From contig NZ_FMIB01000002.1 in NCBI RefSeq assembly GCF_900091475.1, positions 2,728,001 through 2,792,000 on the forward strand: 64,000 nucleotides of DNA, written 5' to 3'. Both the position numbers and the translations under genes were made by a program. Of the stretch, positions 18,636 to 27,295 are shown piece after piece; the first letter of the stretch is position 1, and each line of letters starts with the position of its first letter. The notes beneath the pieces are model-generated. The model was not told the DNA's origin and searched no databases. It saw only the letters and a program-made list of their open reading frames with translations. Origin of the DNA: Micromonospora chersina (GTDB lineage: Bacteria > Actinomycetota > Actinomycetes > Mycobacteriales > Micromonosporaceae).

Positions 18636-19382
18636 TCACTCGGCGTGCGGAGACGCCGCCACCTCGGTGCCGTCGGGCAGCGTGGAGATCACGAAGTCGG
18701 CGAAGACGTTCGGGGCGACCCCCTGGAGCTGCCGCAGGCACTCGACGGCCAGCTCGCGGATCTCCACGTCGGCGTGCTCGGTGGCGCGCATCTTGATGAA
18801 GTGCCGCCACGCCCGGTAGTTGCCGGTGACCACGATCCGGGTCTCGGTGGCGTTGGGCAGCACCGCGCGGGCCGCCTGCCGGGCCTGCTTGCGGCGCAGC
18901 GTCGGGTTGGGCTCGTCGGTGAACCGGGCCTCCAGGCCCTCCAGCAGCTCGGTGTACGCCCGGACCGCCGCCTCGCTCGCCTCGACGAACTTCTTGTGCA
19001 GCTCGGGGTCGTCGGCGATCACGGCCGGCTCGACCATTGCCGCGTCCCGCTCGGGGACGTAGCGCTGGGAGAGCTGCGAGTAGGAGAAGTGCCGGTGCCG
19101 GATCAGCTCGTGGGTGAAGGACCGGGACACCCCGCTGAAGTAGAAGCTCACCGAGCCGTGCTCCAGCACCGACAGGTGCCCCACGTCCAGGATGTGCGCC
19201 AGGTAGCCGGCGTTGGTCGCGGTGGCCGGGTTCGGCTTCTTCCAGCTCTGGTAGCAGGCCCGGCCGGCGAACTCGGCGAGCGCCTGGCCGCCCTCCGCGT
19301 CGGTCGACCACGGCACGTCGTCCGGGGCCTGGAACTGGGTCCACGCGATCAGCTTGACCTGGGGCTGCACCATCTCCGGCAT
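18636..19382 (-). CDS. thyX: FAD-dependent thymidylate synthase ThyX
   Basis: The 248-residue protein carries the ThyX signature RHRx7S (Arg95-His-Arg, with SYSQLSQRY after it). It makes dTMP from dUMP using methylene-tetrahydrofolate, FAD and NADPH. The start at 19382 (MPEMVQPQ) is favoured by a TACAGT -10 box ending 7 nt upstream, a leaderless arrangement; a second ATG three codons in is possible. The ORF extends further upstream, but those codons lie before the promoter. thyX-dapA-rnj is the M. tuberculosis order. Confidence 0.94.
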   Translation of the reverse strand: MPEMVQPQVKLIAWTQFQAPDDVPWSTDAEGGQALAEFAGRACYQSWKKPNPATATNAGYLAHILDVGHLSVLEHGSVSFYFSGVSRSFTHELIRHRHFSYSQLSQRYVPERDAAMVEPAVIADDPELHKKFVEASEAAVRAYTELLEGLEARFTDEPNPTLRRKQARQAARAVLPNATETRIVVTGNYRAWRHFIKMRATEHADVEIRELAVECLRQLQGVAPNVFADFVISTLPDGTEVAASPHAE

Positions 19383-19465
19383 TCCTGCGACTGTAGTGGC
19401 CCCTGGGCCTCCGGGGAAACTCGGACGCGCGGACGTGAACCAGCCCACCAGCGGCGGGCGGGCGG

Positions 19466-20038
19466 TCAGACGTAGAGCGAGGTGAACGGCGCCCAGGGCA
19501 GATTGCGGGCCACCGAGAAGGCGAGCCAGAGGGCCAGGAAGCCGCCGATCACCTTGGGGCTGATCCGCAGCTCCGGCAGCCGCCAGCCGAACGCCCGGTT
19601 CCCCGCCCAGCTCACGAAGAGCCAGGCCAGGAACGGCAGCGAGAAGACGAAGAGGAAGTGGTGCCGGGCGGCGGCCGGGAGGTCGGCGTGCAGCACGTAC
19701 CAGAGGGCACGGGTGCCGCCGCAGCCCGGGCAGTCCAGCCCCGTGGTGAGCTTGAGCAGGCAGGTCGGCCGGGCGTCCGGGTCGCTGTGGGTGGGGTCGC
19801 TGAGCAGCGCGTACGCCATGCCCAGGCCGACGCAGCCGAGCGCCGCGAGGGGCACCGCCCAGCGCGGGGCCCGGGCGTGCAGCCGCAGCACCAGGCGGGT
19901 GAACCGGTCCGGCTCGACCGGCGGGTAGGCCACCCCGGCGGGCCAGGCCCCGTGCTCGGCGTGCGGCCCGTGGTGGGCGTGCGGCCCGGCGGGCGGGTGC
20001 GGGTCGGGCGCGGCGGCCGGCCGGTCAACGCTCGTCAC
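19466..20038 (-). CDS. DUF2752 membrane protein
   Basis: This protein of about 190 residues has a His/Pro/Gly-rich N-terminal region ([15 protein letters not shown]) and three membrane helices. It carries the DUF2752 hallmark [19 protein letters not shown], in which a CxxC sits just before a helix. Function is unknown; family members cluster with varied membrane genes. The start is taken at GTG 20038 (VTSVDRP), preceded by GGTGAG and lying 4 bp after the ycaQ-like stop; an upstream GTG at 20062 would overlap that gene by about 20 bp. The His-rich N-terminus may bind metal, but this is speculation. Confidence 0.85.
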   Translation of the reverse strand: MTSVDRPAAAPDPHPPAGPHAHHGPHAEHGAWPAGVAYPPVEPDRFTRLVLRLHARAPRWAVPLAALGCVGLGMAYALLSDPTHSDPDARPTCLLKLTTGLDCPGCGGTRALWYVLHADLPAAARHHFLFVFSLPFLAWLFVSWAGNRAFGWRLPELRISPKVIGGFLALWLAFSVARNLPWAPFTSLYV

Positions 20039-20042
20039 GCGC

Positions 20043-21272
20043 TCACCGTACACCCGCCACACCCACCAGGGCGGCGGCCAGCGGAGCGGCCAGGTCCCCG
20101 GCGGCGGGCGGGGCGACCGCGTCCAGGCCGAGCCAGCCGGCGAGCCGGTACAGCTCGGCGGCCAGCGCCACGGCCGTCTCCCCCGGGTCGGCGCCGGGCT
20201 CGACCCAGGCCGCCGGCACCAGCAGCACCCCGGCCTTCCGGTCCGCCTTGAGGTCGACCCGGGCGGTGAACCGCTCGCCCTGGAGGAAGGGCAGCACGTA
20301 GTAGCCGTGGACCCGCTGCGGCGCGGGCACGTAGATCTCGATGCGGTACGTGAAGTCGAACAGCCGCTCGGCGCGGGCCCGCTCCCAGACCAGCGGGTCG
20401 AACGGGCTGACCAGGGTGTTGCCGCGGACCCAGCGGGGCAGCCGGGCCTGGGCGTGCAGGTAGGCGGGCTGCCGCCAGCCGGACACGGTGACCGGGGTCA
20501 GCTCACCCGCCTCGACCAGCTCGGCGATCGCCTGCCGAGCACCGGCCACCGGCAGGCGGAAGTAGTCGCGCAGCTCCGGCTCGGCCGCCACGCCCAGCGA
20601 CCGGGCGGCGATCGCCACGAGCGTGCGGTGGGCGTCGGCGGCGCTCGGGGTGGGCGCGTCGAGCACGGCGGCCGGCAGCACCCGCTCGGGCAGGTCGTAG
20701 CGGCGGGCGAACGACGTGGTGCGGTCGGCGGCGGTCACCTCGCCGGCCCAGAACAGGAACTCCAGCGCCCGCTTGACGGTGGACCAGTTCCAGCCCCAGT
20801 TGCCGGTCTCGCGCGGCGCGTCGTGCTCGATCTCGGCGGCGGTCAGCGGGCCCCGGGCCGCCACCTCGTCGCGCACCCACGCGACCAGCTCGGGCTGCTC
20901 CTGGGCGATCCGGCGCATCCCGCCCCACGCCTCGTCGTGTGCCTTGGCCATCCGCCAGCGCAGCGCCGGATGCAGCCCCACCGGCACCAGCGACGCCTCG
21001 TGCGCCCAGTATTCGAACAGCTCCCGGGGGCGCCGGTAGGCGGCCGTGTCGAGCAGTGTGGTCGGGTAGGGCCCGAGCCGGCTGTAGAGCGGCAGGTAGT
21101 GCGCGCGTTGCAGGACGTTCACCGAGTCCATCTGGATGAGCCCGACCCGGTCGAGCACCCGGCGCAGGTGCCGGCGGGTGGGCACGCCGGTGGGCGCCGG
21201 GTCGGCGAAGCCCTGGGCGGCCAGGGCGATCCGGCGGGCCTGGGCGAGGGAGAGCGATTCCGGTGCGGCCAT
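20043..21272 (-). CDS. YcaQ/AlkX-type DNA glycosylase (winged-helix HTH_42 family)
   Basis: This 409-residue protein belongs to the AlkZ-like HTH_42 family. It has an N-terminal QMD (Gln47-Met-Asp49, in [18 protein letters not shown]). In this family a QxQ motif marks antibiotic self-resistance enzymes and QxD marks the YcaQ branch, which unhooks nitrogen-mustard-type interstrand crosslinks. So base excision of bulky or crosslinked adducts is the likely role. Other family blocks are present, for example [13 protein letters not shown] and [29 protein letters not shown] -10 box ends 8 nt before the ATG, indicating a leaderless transcript and ruling out the longer ORF. It diverges from a GNAT gene. 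Confidence 0.88.
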   Translation of the reverse strand: MAAPESLSLAQARRIALAAQGFADPAPTGVPTRRHLRRVLDRVGLIQMDSVNVLQRAHYLPLYSRLGPYPTTLLDTAAYRRPRELFEYWAHEASLVPVGLHPALRWRMAKAHDEAWGGMRRIAQEQPELVAWVRDEVAARGPLTAAEIEHDAPRETGNWGWNWSTVKRALEFLFWAGEVTAADRTTSFARRYDLPERVLPAAVLDAPTPSAADAHRTLVAIAARSLGVAAEPELRDYFRLPVAGARQAIAELVEAGELTPVTVSGWRQPAYLHAQARLPRWVRGNTLVSPFDPLVWERARAERLFDFTYRIEIYVPAPQRVHGYYVLPFLQGERFTARVDLKADRKAGVLLVPAAWVEPGADPGETAVALAAELYRLAGWLGLDAVAPPAAGDLAAPLAAALVGVAGVR

Positions 21273-21355
21273 CGTCGGGGACCCTAATCCACCGGTCCGA
21301 CACGACACGGGAGCGGCGGCTGGACCGATCGCCCGGCGCGGCATAGAACGGACGG

Positions 21356-21907
21356 ATGCCCATCATCCGCCGGGAGGAACCGGACGACGCCGAGGCGATC
21401 GCCCGGGTGCACATCCGCGGCTGGCAGGCCGGGTACGCGGGGATCATGCCGGACGAGGTGCTGCACCGGCTGAACCCGGCCGCCTGGGCGCAACGCCGTC
21501 GGGATCTCGGCACTGCCGACCCGGAGCACCCGTTCACCACGCTCGTCGCCGAGGTCGACGGGGTGGTCGCCGGGTTCACCACCTTCGGGCCGTACCGGAA
21601 CAACCAGGACCGGGGCGACCTGGACCCGCGGTACGGCGAGGTCGTGGCGCTCTACCTGGAGCCGGCGCACTGGAGCACCGGACTCGGGCGGGCGCTGCAC
21701 GCGGCGGCGCGGACCGGGCTGGCGGAGCGGGCGTGGACCGAGTACCGGCTCTGGGTGCTCGCCGACAACGCCCGGGCCCGCCGCTTCTACGAGCGGGCCG
21801 GGCTGTCACCGGACGGGGAGGAGTCCACCTACGCGGTCCCGCTGCACGGCGGGCGGGACCCGGTCCGGCTCCGCGAGCTGCGCTACACCGCCCGGCTCGA
21901 CGGCTGA
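21356..21907 (+). CDS. GNAT-family N-acetyltransferase
   Basis: This 183-residue GNAT protein shows [34 protein letters not shown] at the N-terminus and the acetyl-CoA-binding region [23 protein letters not shown] (the R/Q-x-x-G-x-G/A loop reads STGLGRA). Substrate unknown. A TAGAAC -10 candidate ends 6 nt before the ATG, so it may be leaderless. Its last ~100 bp overlap the 3' end of the convergent GT87 gene on the other strand. Confidence 0.9.
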   Translation: MPIIRREEPDDAEAIARVHIRGWQAGYAGIMPDEVLHRLNPAAWAQRRRDLGTADPEHPFTTLVAEVDGVVAGFTTFGPYRNNQDRGDLDPRYGEVVALYLEPAHWSTGLGRALHAAARTGLAERAWTEYRLWVLADNARARRFYERAGLSPDGEESTYAVPLHGGRDPVRLRELRYTARLDG

Positions 21908-23116
21908 CCCGGCCGGCCCGCCTCGCCCGGCGGGACCGCCGCCGGTCGGCGTGGCCCAGTGGCGGACCGGCAGGGCGAGCAGCAGTGCCAGGCTGATCCA
22001 GACGTAGGTGTTGCTGCCCAGGAAGCCGTCCACCCCGGTGAAGTCCTTCTCCCAGGCCCAGACGATCCGGCTGGTCAGGAAGGCGTACCCGACGAGCGCG
22101 GCGGCCAGCAGCAGGCGGCGCCGCCGGCTGCGGGCGGGCGCCGCCATGCCGTTGTCGACAAGCAGGATCAGGCCCGGCAGCAGCCAGACCAGGTGGTGCA
22201 CCCAGGTCACCGGGCTGACCAGGCACATGGTGGCGCCGGTCAGCGCCAGGCCGGTGGCCTCGTCGCCGGCGGCCACCGCGGCGCGGGAGCGCCAGCCCCA
22301 GACGACGAGGGTGGCGAGGACCAGCGCCAGCCACGCGACGGTGCTGGGGTGTTCCGGGTCGAGCCGGGCCACCACCCCGCGCAGCGACTGGTTGGAGACG
22401 AAGGCCAGCTCGCCCACCCGGTCGGTGTTCCACAGCGCCTCGGTCCAGAACTCACGGGAGGCGTCCGGGAAGAGCGCGGCGGCCACCAGCGTCGCGGCGG
22501 CGGCCCCGCCCATGGCGGTGAACGCGGCCCGCCAGCGGCCGGTGACCAGCAGGTAGACGATGAAGATGCCGGGGGTCAGCTTGATCGCGGTGGCCAGGCC
22601 GATGCCGACCCCGGCCCAGCGGCTGCGCGCCGGCAGCAACCGCAGCAGGTCCACCGCCACGAGAAAGAGCAGCAGCATGTTGACCTGGCCGAAGTTCACC
22701 GTCTCGCGCATCGGCTCGTAGGCGGCGGCCAGGCAGAGCGCCACGGCGAGGACGAACCAGCGGGTCCAGCCGGCGCGCCGGGCGACCGGGTCCAGCAGCC
22801 ACCAGATGACCACGGCGCTGACCACCACTGTGGCGGCCACGCTCACCGTGATCGCCGCCGTCCACGGCAGGTACGCCATCGGCAGCATGACGAGCGCGGC
22901 GAACGGCGGGTAGGTGAAGCCGTACTGCGTGCCGCCCTTGAGGAAGTCGTAGATCTCCCCGCCGTCGTGCACCCAGAAGGTCAGCGCGCCGTAGTAGACC
23001 TTGAGGTCGAAGAAGCCGTGCCGCACGGCCGCCACGGAGAGGAAGGCGGTCACCGCGACGGCGAGCGCCAGCACGGCGACGACCTGCGCGATCGTCCGCC
23101 TGGCACCCTGCGCCAC
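21806..23116 (-). CDS. GT87 (DUF2029) polyprenol-phosphate-mannose-type membrane glycosyltransferase
   Basis: The protein of about 436 residues has ten or so membrane helices and the GT87 features: DLKVYYGALTFWVHDGGEIYDF near the first periplasmic loop (catalytic-type Asp in the DxxVYY context), YPPFAALVMLP and GIGLATAIKLTPGIF. GT87 enzymes, such as PimE, add mannose from polyprenyl-phosphate-mannose on the outer face of the membrane. The GTG at 23116 is chosen for its AGGAGGG ribosome site; the ORF runs 30 codons further upstream, into the divergent GNAT gene. The last ~35 codons overlap the convergent GNAT gene and look low-complexity. Confidence 0.85.
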   Translation of the reverse strand: MAQGARRTIAQVVAVLALAVAVTAFLSVAAVRHGFFDLKVYYGALTFWVHDGGEIYDFLKGGTQYGFTYPPFAALVMLPMAYLPWTAAITVSVAATVVVSAVVIWWLLDPVARRAGWTRWFVLAVALCLAAAYEPMRETVNFGQVNMLLLFLVAVDLLRLLPARSRWAGVGIGLATAIKLTPGIFIVYLLVTGRWRAAFTAMGGAAAATLVAAALFPDASREFWTEALWNTDRVGELAFVSNQSLRGVVARLDPEHPSTVAWLALVLATLVVWGWRSRAAVAAGDEATGLALTGATMCLVSPVTWVHHLVWLLPGLILLVDNGMAAPARSRRRRLLLAAALVGYAFLTSRIVWAWEKDFTGVDGFLGSNTYVWISLALLLALPVRHWATPTGGGPAGRGGPAGSAVEPGGVAQLAEPDRVPPAVQRDRVGGLLPVR

Positions 23117-23151
23117 CGTCGCCCTCCTCGCCCTGCGTAGGCTCACGTGCC

Positions 23152-23718
23152 ATGGCTCTCGGGTACGTCCGCCCCGCGCGTCCGGAGGACGCCGGCGAGA
23201 TCGCACGCCTCCAGCTCGCCACCTGGCGGGCCGCGTACCGCCGGATCCTGCCCCGGCACGTGCTCGACAACCTGGACGAGGCGTACCTCGCCCGGCGGTG
23301 GAGCGCCGCGGTGCAGGAGCCGCCCTCGGGCGCGCACCGGGTGCTGGTCGCCGTCGAACAGGCCGAGCAATCGTATCTGGTGGGGTTCGCCGCTTCCGGT
23401 CCGGCCGACGCCGAGGCGCTCGCGCCGGGCGAGCCGGCCGAGGCGCTCGCCGACGGTGTGGCGGCGGTGACCGACCTGCTGGTAGAGCCGCGCTGGGGCC
23501 GGCGCGGGCACGGCAGCCGGCTGCTCGCCGCCATGGTCGACAACTGGCGGGAGGACGGCTTCACCCGCGCGGTGGCCTGGGCGTTCGACGCGGACGCGGC
23601 GACCCGGAAGTTCCTCACCTCGACCGGCTGGGAGCCGGACGGCGCGGGCCGCGCGCTGGACGTGGACGACATGCTGGTCCCCCAGGTCCGCCTGCACGTC
23701 GGCGTCCCCGCCGAGTAG
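23152..23718 (+). CDS. GNAT-family N-acetyltransferase
   Basis: This 188-residue protein has MALGYVRPARPEDAGEIARLQLATWRAAYRRILP and the CoA-binding strand VTDLLVEPRWGRRGHGSRLLAAM (RRGHGS loop). It resembles the GNAT at 21356 in its N-terminal DAxxIAxxxxxxWxAxY pattern but is not a close duplicate. The frame then contains DADAATRKFLTSTGWEPDG, the typical GNAT C-terminal strand. A TAGGCT box ends 8 nt before the ATG, suggesting leaderless transcription. Substrate unknown. Confidence 0.9.
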   Translation: MALGYVRPARPEDAGEIARLQLATWRAAYRRILPRHVLDNLDEAYLARRWSAAVQEPPSGAHRVLVAVEQAEQSYLVGFAASGPADAEALAPGEPAEALADGVAAVTDLLVEPRWGRRGHGSRLLAAMVDNWREDGFTRAVAWAFDADAATRKFLTSTGWEPDGAGRALDVDDMLVPQVRLHVGVPAE

Positions 23719-23750
23719 GCGCTGTCGGGGGTAGCGCCTACCGTGGCGGG

Positions 23751-24782
23751 ATGACGACCGCACCGGCGCCCGCGACGAGCGACCTGGAGCCGTTCCGGGT
23801 CGAGTTGACGGGCTACGCCTACCGGATGCTCGGCTCGGTGTTCGACGCCGAGGACGCGGTGCAGGAGACCCTGCTGCGGGCCTGGCGCGGCCGGGACGGC
23901 TTCGACGGCCGGTCCAGCCTGCGCACGTGGCTCTACCGGATCGCCACCAACGTCTGCCTCGACCTGCTGCGCGGGCGCGGCCGGCGGGCCCTGCCCGTCG
24001 ACCTGGGCGGCCCCGCCGCGCCGGTGGTCGAGTCGCTCGGCACGCCGGCCGGTGGCTGGGTCGAGCCGGTGCCGGACACGGCGGTGCTGCCGGCCGACCC
24101 GGCCGAGCTGGCGGTGGCCCGGGAGTCGGTGCGGCTGGCGTTCGTGGCCGCGCTCCAGCACCTGCCGCCCCGGCAGCGCGCCGTGCTGATCCTGCGGGAC
24201 GTGCTGCGCTGGCACGCCGACGAGGTCGCCGACCTGCTCGACGCCACCGTGCCGGCGGTCAACAGCGCGCTCCAGCGGGCCCGGGCGACCCTGTCCGGGG
24301 TGCGCGCCGAGCGGCGTGTCGGTCCGGATCTGGACCCGGTCGACCGCGACCTGCTCGACCGCTACGTGGACGCCTTCGCCCGCTACGACATCGACGCCCT
24401 GGTCGCGCTGCTGCGCGAGGACGCGGTGCAGAGCATGCCGCCCTATCCCATGTGGCTGCGCGGTGCGGCGGACATCGGCCGCTGGCTGGGCGGGCCGGGC
24501 GCCGAGTGCCGGGGCTCCCGGCTGGTGCGGGTGGCCGCGAACGGCGTACCGGCCCTGGCGCAGTACCGGGTCGACCCGGCCGGAGGTCACCAGGCCTTCT
24601 CGATCACCGTGCTGGAGTGCGCCGAGGGGCGGATCGCCCGGCTCACCCACTTCCTGGAGCCGCGGCTCTTCCCGCGCTTCGGGCTGCCGACCCGGCTCGA
24701 TTCCCGACCCGCCGATGAGTTTCCGTCCCCCGCGGCGTCCACCCCTGGTAGGCACGACGAAGGCGGCGCACCGGCGGAGTGA
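23751..24782 (+). CDS. ECF sigma factor with SnoaL-like C-terminal domain (SigG/TIGR02960-like)
   Basis: The 343-residue protein has sigma region 2 (about 18-85: [25 protein letters not shown], then [19 protein letters not shown]) and region 4 (about 135-195: [42 protein letters not shown]). A ~125-residue SnoaL-like domain follows, a fused sensor or regulatory module typical of anti-sigma-free ECF groups. TACCGT ends 6 nt before the ATG, so the mRNA is probably leaderless. Its stop lies 10 bp before a VOC gene. No anti-sigma gene is adjacent, which fits control by the fused domain. Confidence 0.9.
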   Translation: MTTAPAPATSDLEPFRVELTGYAYRMLGSVFDAEDAVQETLLRAWRGRDGFDGRSSLRTWLYRIATNVCLDLLRGRGRRALPVDLGGPAAPVVESLGTPAGGWVEPVPDTAVLPADPAELAVARESVRLAFVAALQHLPPRQRAVLILRDVLRWHADEVADLLDATVPAVNSALQRARATLSGVRAERRVGPDLDPVDRDLLDRYVDAFARYDIDALVALLREDAVQSMPPYPMWLRGAADIGRWLGGPGAECRGSRLVRVAANGVPALAQYRVDPAGGHQAFSITVLECAEGRIARLTHFLEPRLFPRFGLPTRLDSRPADEFPSPAASTPGRHDEGGAPAE

Positions 24783-24792
24783 GGAGCGGGTC

Positions 24793-25173
24793 ATGTTCAG
24801 GGACACGAAGGCGTTCAGCGGGTTCTCGGTGGACGACGCGGACCGCGCGGAGCGGTTCTACACCGACGTGCTGGGGCTGCGCGTGTCCCGGGACGACGCG
24901 ATGGGCGGCCTGCTGACCCTGCACCTGGCCGGCGACCGGCCGGTGCTGGTCTACCCGAAGTCCGACCACCGCCCGGCCACCTACACGGTGCTCAACTTCC
25001 CCGTCCCGGACATCGACCGGGCGGTGGACGAGCTGGTCTCCCGCGGGGTGCGGTTCGAGCGCTACGAGGGCATGCCGCAGGACGACAAGGGCGTCATGCG
25101 GGGCAACGGCCCGTCGATCGCCTGGTTCACCGACCCCGCCGGCAACGTGTTCTCGGTGCTCCAGGAGAGCTGA
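24793..25173 (+). CDS. VOC (glyoxalase/bleomycin-resistance fold) protein
   Basis: The 126-residue protein is one VOC unit: [28 protein letters not shown], a central [27 protein letters not shown], and a C-terminal [16 protein letters not shown]. The final Glu ligand usual in glyoxalase I is replaced in this last strand, so metal binding is uncertain. It is 10 bp downstream of the ECF sigma gene with GAGGAGCGGG as ribosome site, so the pair form one operon. Possible roles are resistance to or sensing of a small molecule; unassigned. Confidence 0.88.
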   Translation: MFRDTKAFSGFSVDDADRAERFYTDVLGLRVSRDDAMGGLLTLHLAGDRPVLVYPKSDHRPATYTVLNFPVPDIDRAVDELVSRGVRFERYEGMPQDDKGVMRGNGPSIAWFTDPAGNVFSVLQES

Positions 25174-25178
25174 GCCGG

Positions 25179-25214
25179 GGCCGGCGGTCCCGGCACGGGG
25201 CGGGACCGCCGGCC
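25179..25214. terminator. 14-bp hairpin between convergent VOC and permease genes
   Basis: GGCCGGCGGTCCCG pairs exactly with CGGGACCGCCGGCC across an 8-nt loop. It lies between convergent genes and fits a bidirectional terminator. Confidence 0.75.
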
Positions 25215-25219
25215 TCCGG

Positions 25220-26107
25220 TCAGCCCTTGTCGGCGCCCTCGTTCGCGCCGCGGACGAAGTAGCGCTGGAAGATCACGAAGAGCACCGCCACCGGGATGGT
25301 GGCGAGCAGCGCGGCGCCCAGCTTGAGCGGATACTGGGTGCCCTTGCCGAGCGATCCGCTGACCAGGTCGGCCAGACCGCGGGGCAGGGTGAACAGGTCC
25401 GGATCCTGCACCGAGACCAGGCTGTGCGGGAACTCGTTCCAGGAGCCCTGGAACGACAGGATGGTCAGCGTGATGAGGGCCGGCCGCGCCATCGGCAGCA
25501 CCACCGACCAGAAGGTGCGGAACACGCCCGCGCCGTCGATGCGGGCCGCCTCCTCGACGCTCACCGGCACCGACTCGAAGAACTGCTTCATGATGAAGAC
25601 CCCGGCCGCGTCGGCGAGCAGCGGCACCACCAGGCCCGCGTAGCTGTCGTAGAGGCCGAGCTGCTTGAGCACCAGGAACTTCGGGATGAGCAGCACCACG
25701 CCGGGCACCGCCATCACCGCGATGATCGCGGCGAAGAGCCCGGCCCGGCCGCGGAAGCGCAGCCGCGCCAGCGCGTATCCGGCGAGCGAGTCGAAGAAGA
25801 CCCGGCCGAGGGTGACCAGCACGGTGACCAGCAGCGAGTTGCCGAGCCACAGCGGGAAGTTGGTGCCCGCGAAGATCCGCTCGAAGCCGGCCAGGGTCAG
25901 CGGGTCGGGAATCGGCGAGAGCGGGTTCGCCGCGGCGTCCGGCTCGGTCTTGAACGAGTTGCCGAGCTGGATGACGAACGGGTAGAGGAAGACCAGCCCG
26001 AAGGCGATCAGGACGGCGTACCCCAGGATGCGGTTGACCCTGGCGCGCGGCCCGCGGTCGGCGCGGCGCGTGACGGGCGCCGCCGGCCGGTCGGTGAGCA
26101 CGGCCAT
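25220..26107 (-). CDS. Carbohydrate ABC transporter permease (CUT1, MalG type)
   Basis: This 295-residue inner-membrane protein has six helices and the permease EAA loop EEAARIDGAGVFRTFWSVVLPMARPA (about 190-215), which docks on the ATPase. It pairs with the MalF-type permease 1 bp upstream. The operon order is lacI, binding protein, malF-type, malG-type, all on the minus strand, and this is the last gene. No ATP-binding gene accompanies it, so it probably uses a shared MsiK-type ATPase encoded elsewhere, as in Streptomyces. Confidence 0.92.
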   Translation of the reverse strand: MAVLTDRPAAPVTRRADRGPRARVNRILGYAVLIAFGLVFLYPFVIQLGNSFKTEPDAAANPLSPIPDPLTLAGFERIFAGTNFPLWLGNSLLVTVLVTLGRVFFDSLAGYALARLRFRGRAGLFAAIIAVMAVPGVVLLIPKFLVLKQLGLYDSYAGLVVPLLADAAGVFIMKQFFESVPVSVEEAARIDGAGVFRTFWSVVLPMARPALITLTILSFQGSWNEFPHSLVSVQDPDLFTLPRGLADLVSGSLGKGTQYPLKLGAALLATIPVAVLFVIFQRYFVRGANEGADKG

Positions 26108-26108
26108 G

Positions 26109-27227
26109 TCAGGACCCCTCCGGTACGCGTCGCCGCCACCACCGGGCCCGCCGGGGCTCGTCCCGGTCGGCCATCACCCGGCGTTGGAGCACTGTCAGCA
26201 GGATGATGATCAGGAACAGCACGAACGAGATGGCCGCGCCGGAGCCGTAGTCGAAGTCCCGGAAGGCGGTCCGGTACGACAGGTACGCCGGCGTGAGCGT
26301 GGTCTTGGCCGGGTCGCCCTGGCTCATCACGTACACCTGGTCGAAGACCTGCCAGGAGCCGATCAGGCCGAGGGTGAGCACCAGGAAGGTGGTCGGCTTG
26401 ATCAGCGGCAGGGTGACGTGGCGGAAGCGCTGCCAGCGGGTCGCACCGTCGAGGGTGCTGGCCTCGTCGAGGGCCACCGGGACGTTCTGCAACGCGGCCA
26501 GGAACATCAGCATGAACGTGCCCGACGTGGTCCAGATGACCAGGCAGATGATCGAGACCATGGCCACGCTCGGCCCGGCGAGCCAGTCCCACCAGGTCAG
26601 GCCGAACGGGCCGCCGGAGGTGAGCGCGCCGGGTGGGGTGTCCACGCCGACGGCGCCGAACAGCAGGTGCAGCACGCCGCGCGAGTCGGCGAACCACTCC
26701 GGCCCGTCGACGCCGAGGAGGCCGAGGAGCTTGTTGACCGCGCCGGAGTTGGCGAACAGGAACAGGAACACGACGCTGATCGCCACGGAGCTGGTGACCG
26801 AGGGGAAGTAGAAGGCGCTGCGGAAGAAGCCCTTCCCCTTGAGCAGCCGGTTGTTGACCACGAGGGCGAGGCCGAGGGCGAGCACGGTCTGCACCGGCAC
26901 CACGATGCCCACGTAGTACATGTTGTTGCGGATGCTGGTCATGAAGTCGCGGCGGTCCAGCCCGTCCTCGGCGAACAGCCGGGTGTAGTTGTCGCCGCCC
27001 ACGAACGGCACGTCGGCGGTGAACGGGCTGCCCTGGCCGTTCCAGTCGGTGAGGCTCACCCACAGCGCCATGAGGATCGGCAGCAGCAGGAAGAGCCCGA
27101 GGATCACGATGACCGGCGCGACGAAGAGCCAGCCCGCGATGTTCTCGTTGCCGCGGATGCCGCCGCCGCGACGGCGGCGCGGCTTCGCCGGCGTGGTCGC
27201 CGGGGCGCGCAGCGCTTCGGTTGCCAT
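26109..27227 (-). CDS. Carbohydrate ABC transporter permease (CUT1, MalF type)
   Basis: This 372-residue protein has an N-terminal Arg-rich cytoplasmic stretch (KPRRRRGGG), about six to seven helices, and the EAA loop DEASTLDGATRWQRFRHVTLPLIKPT (about 285-310). A larger periplasmic insert lies around 175-230 (ADSRGVLHLLFGAVGVDTPPG), longer than in the simplest CUT1 permeases. AGGGAGGGAC precedes the ATG. It forms the heterodimeric channel with the downstream MalG-type protein. Confidence 0.92.
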   Translation of the reverse strand: MATEALRAPATTPAKPRRRRGGGIRGNENIAGWLFVAPVIVILGLFLLLPILMALWVSLTDWNGQGSPFTADVPFVGGDNYTRLFAEDGLDRRDFMTSIRNNMYYVGIVVPVQTVLALGLALVVNNRLLKGKGFFRSAFYFPSVTSSVAISVVFLFLFANSGAVNKLLGLLGVDGPEWFADSRGVLHLLFGAVGVDTPPGALTSGGPFGLTWWDWLAGPSVAMVSIICLVIWTTSGTFMLMFLAALQNVPVALDEASTLDGATRWQRFRHVTLPLIKPTTFLVLTLGLIGSWQVFDQVYVMSQGDPAKTTLTPAYLSYRTAFRDFDYGSGAAISFVLFLIIILLTVLQRRVMADRDEPRRARWWRRRVPEGS

Positions 27228-27295
27228 CTCGTCCCTCCCTCCTTGTCCGTGCGAGCAGGCGCGGAGGGGCCCGGTCCGGACCCCTCCGCCACCGC

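Noticed and set aside
21273..21344. N-terminal extension of the YcaQ-like protein (24 codons)
   Set aside because: A TAGGGT -10 box ends 8 nt before the internal ATG, so these codons lie upstream of the transcript.
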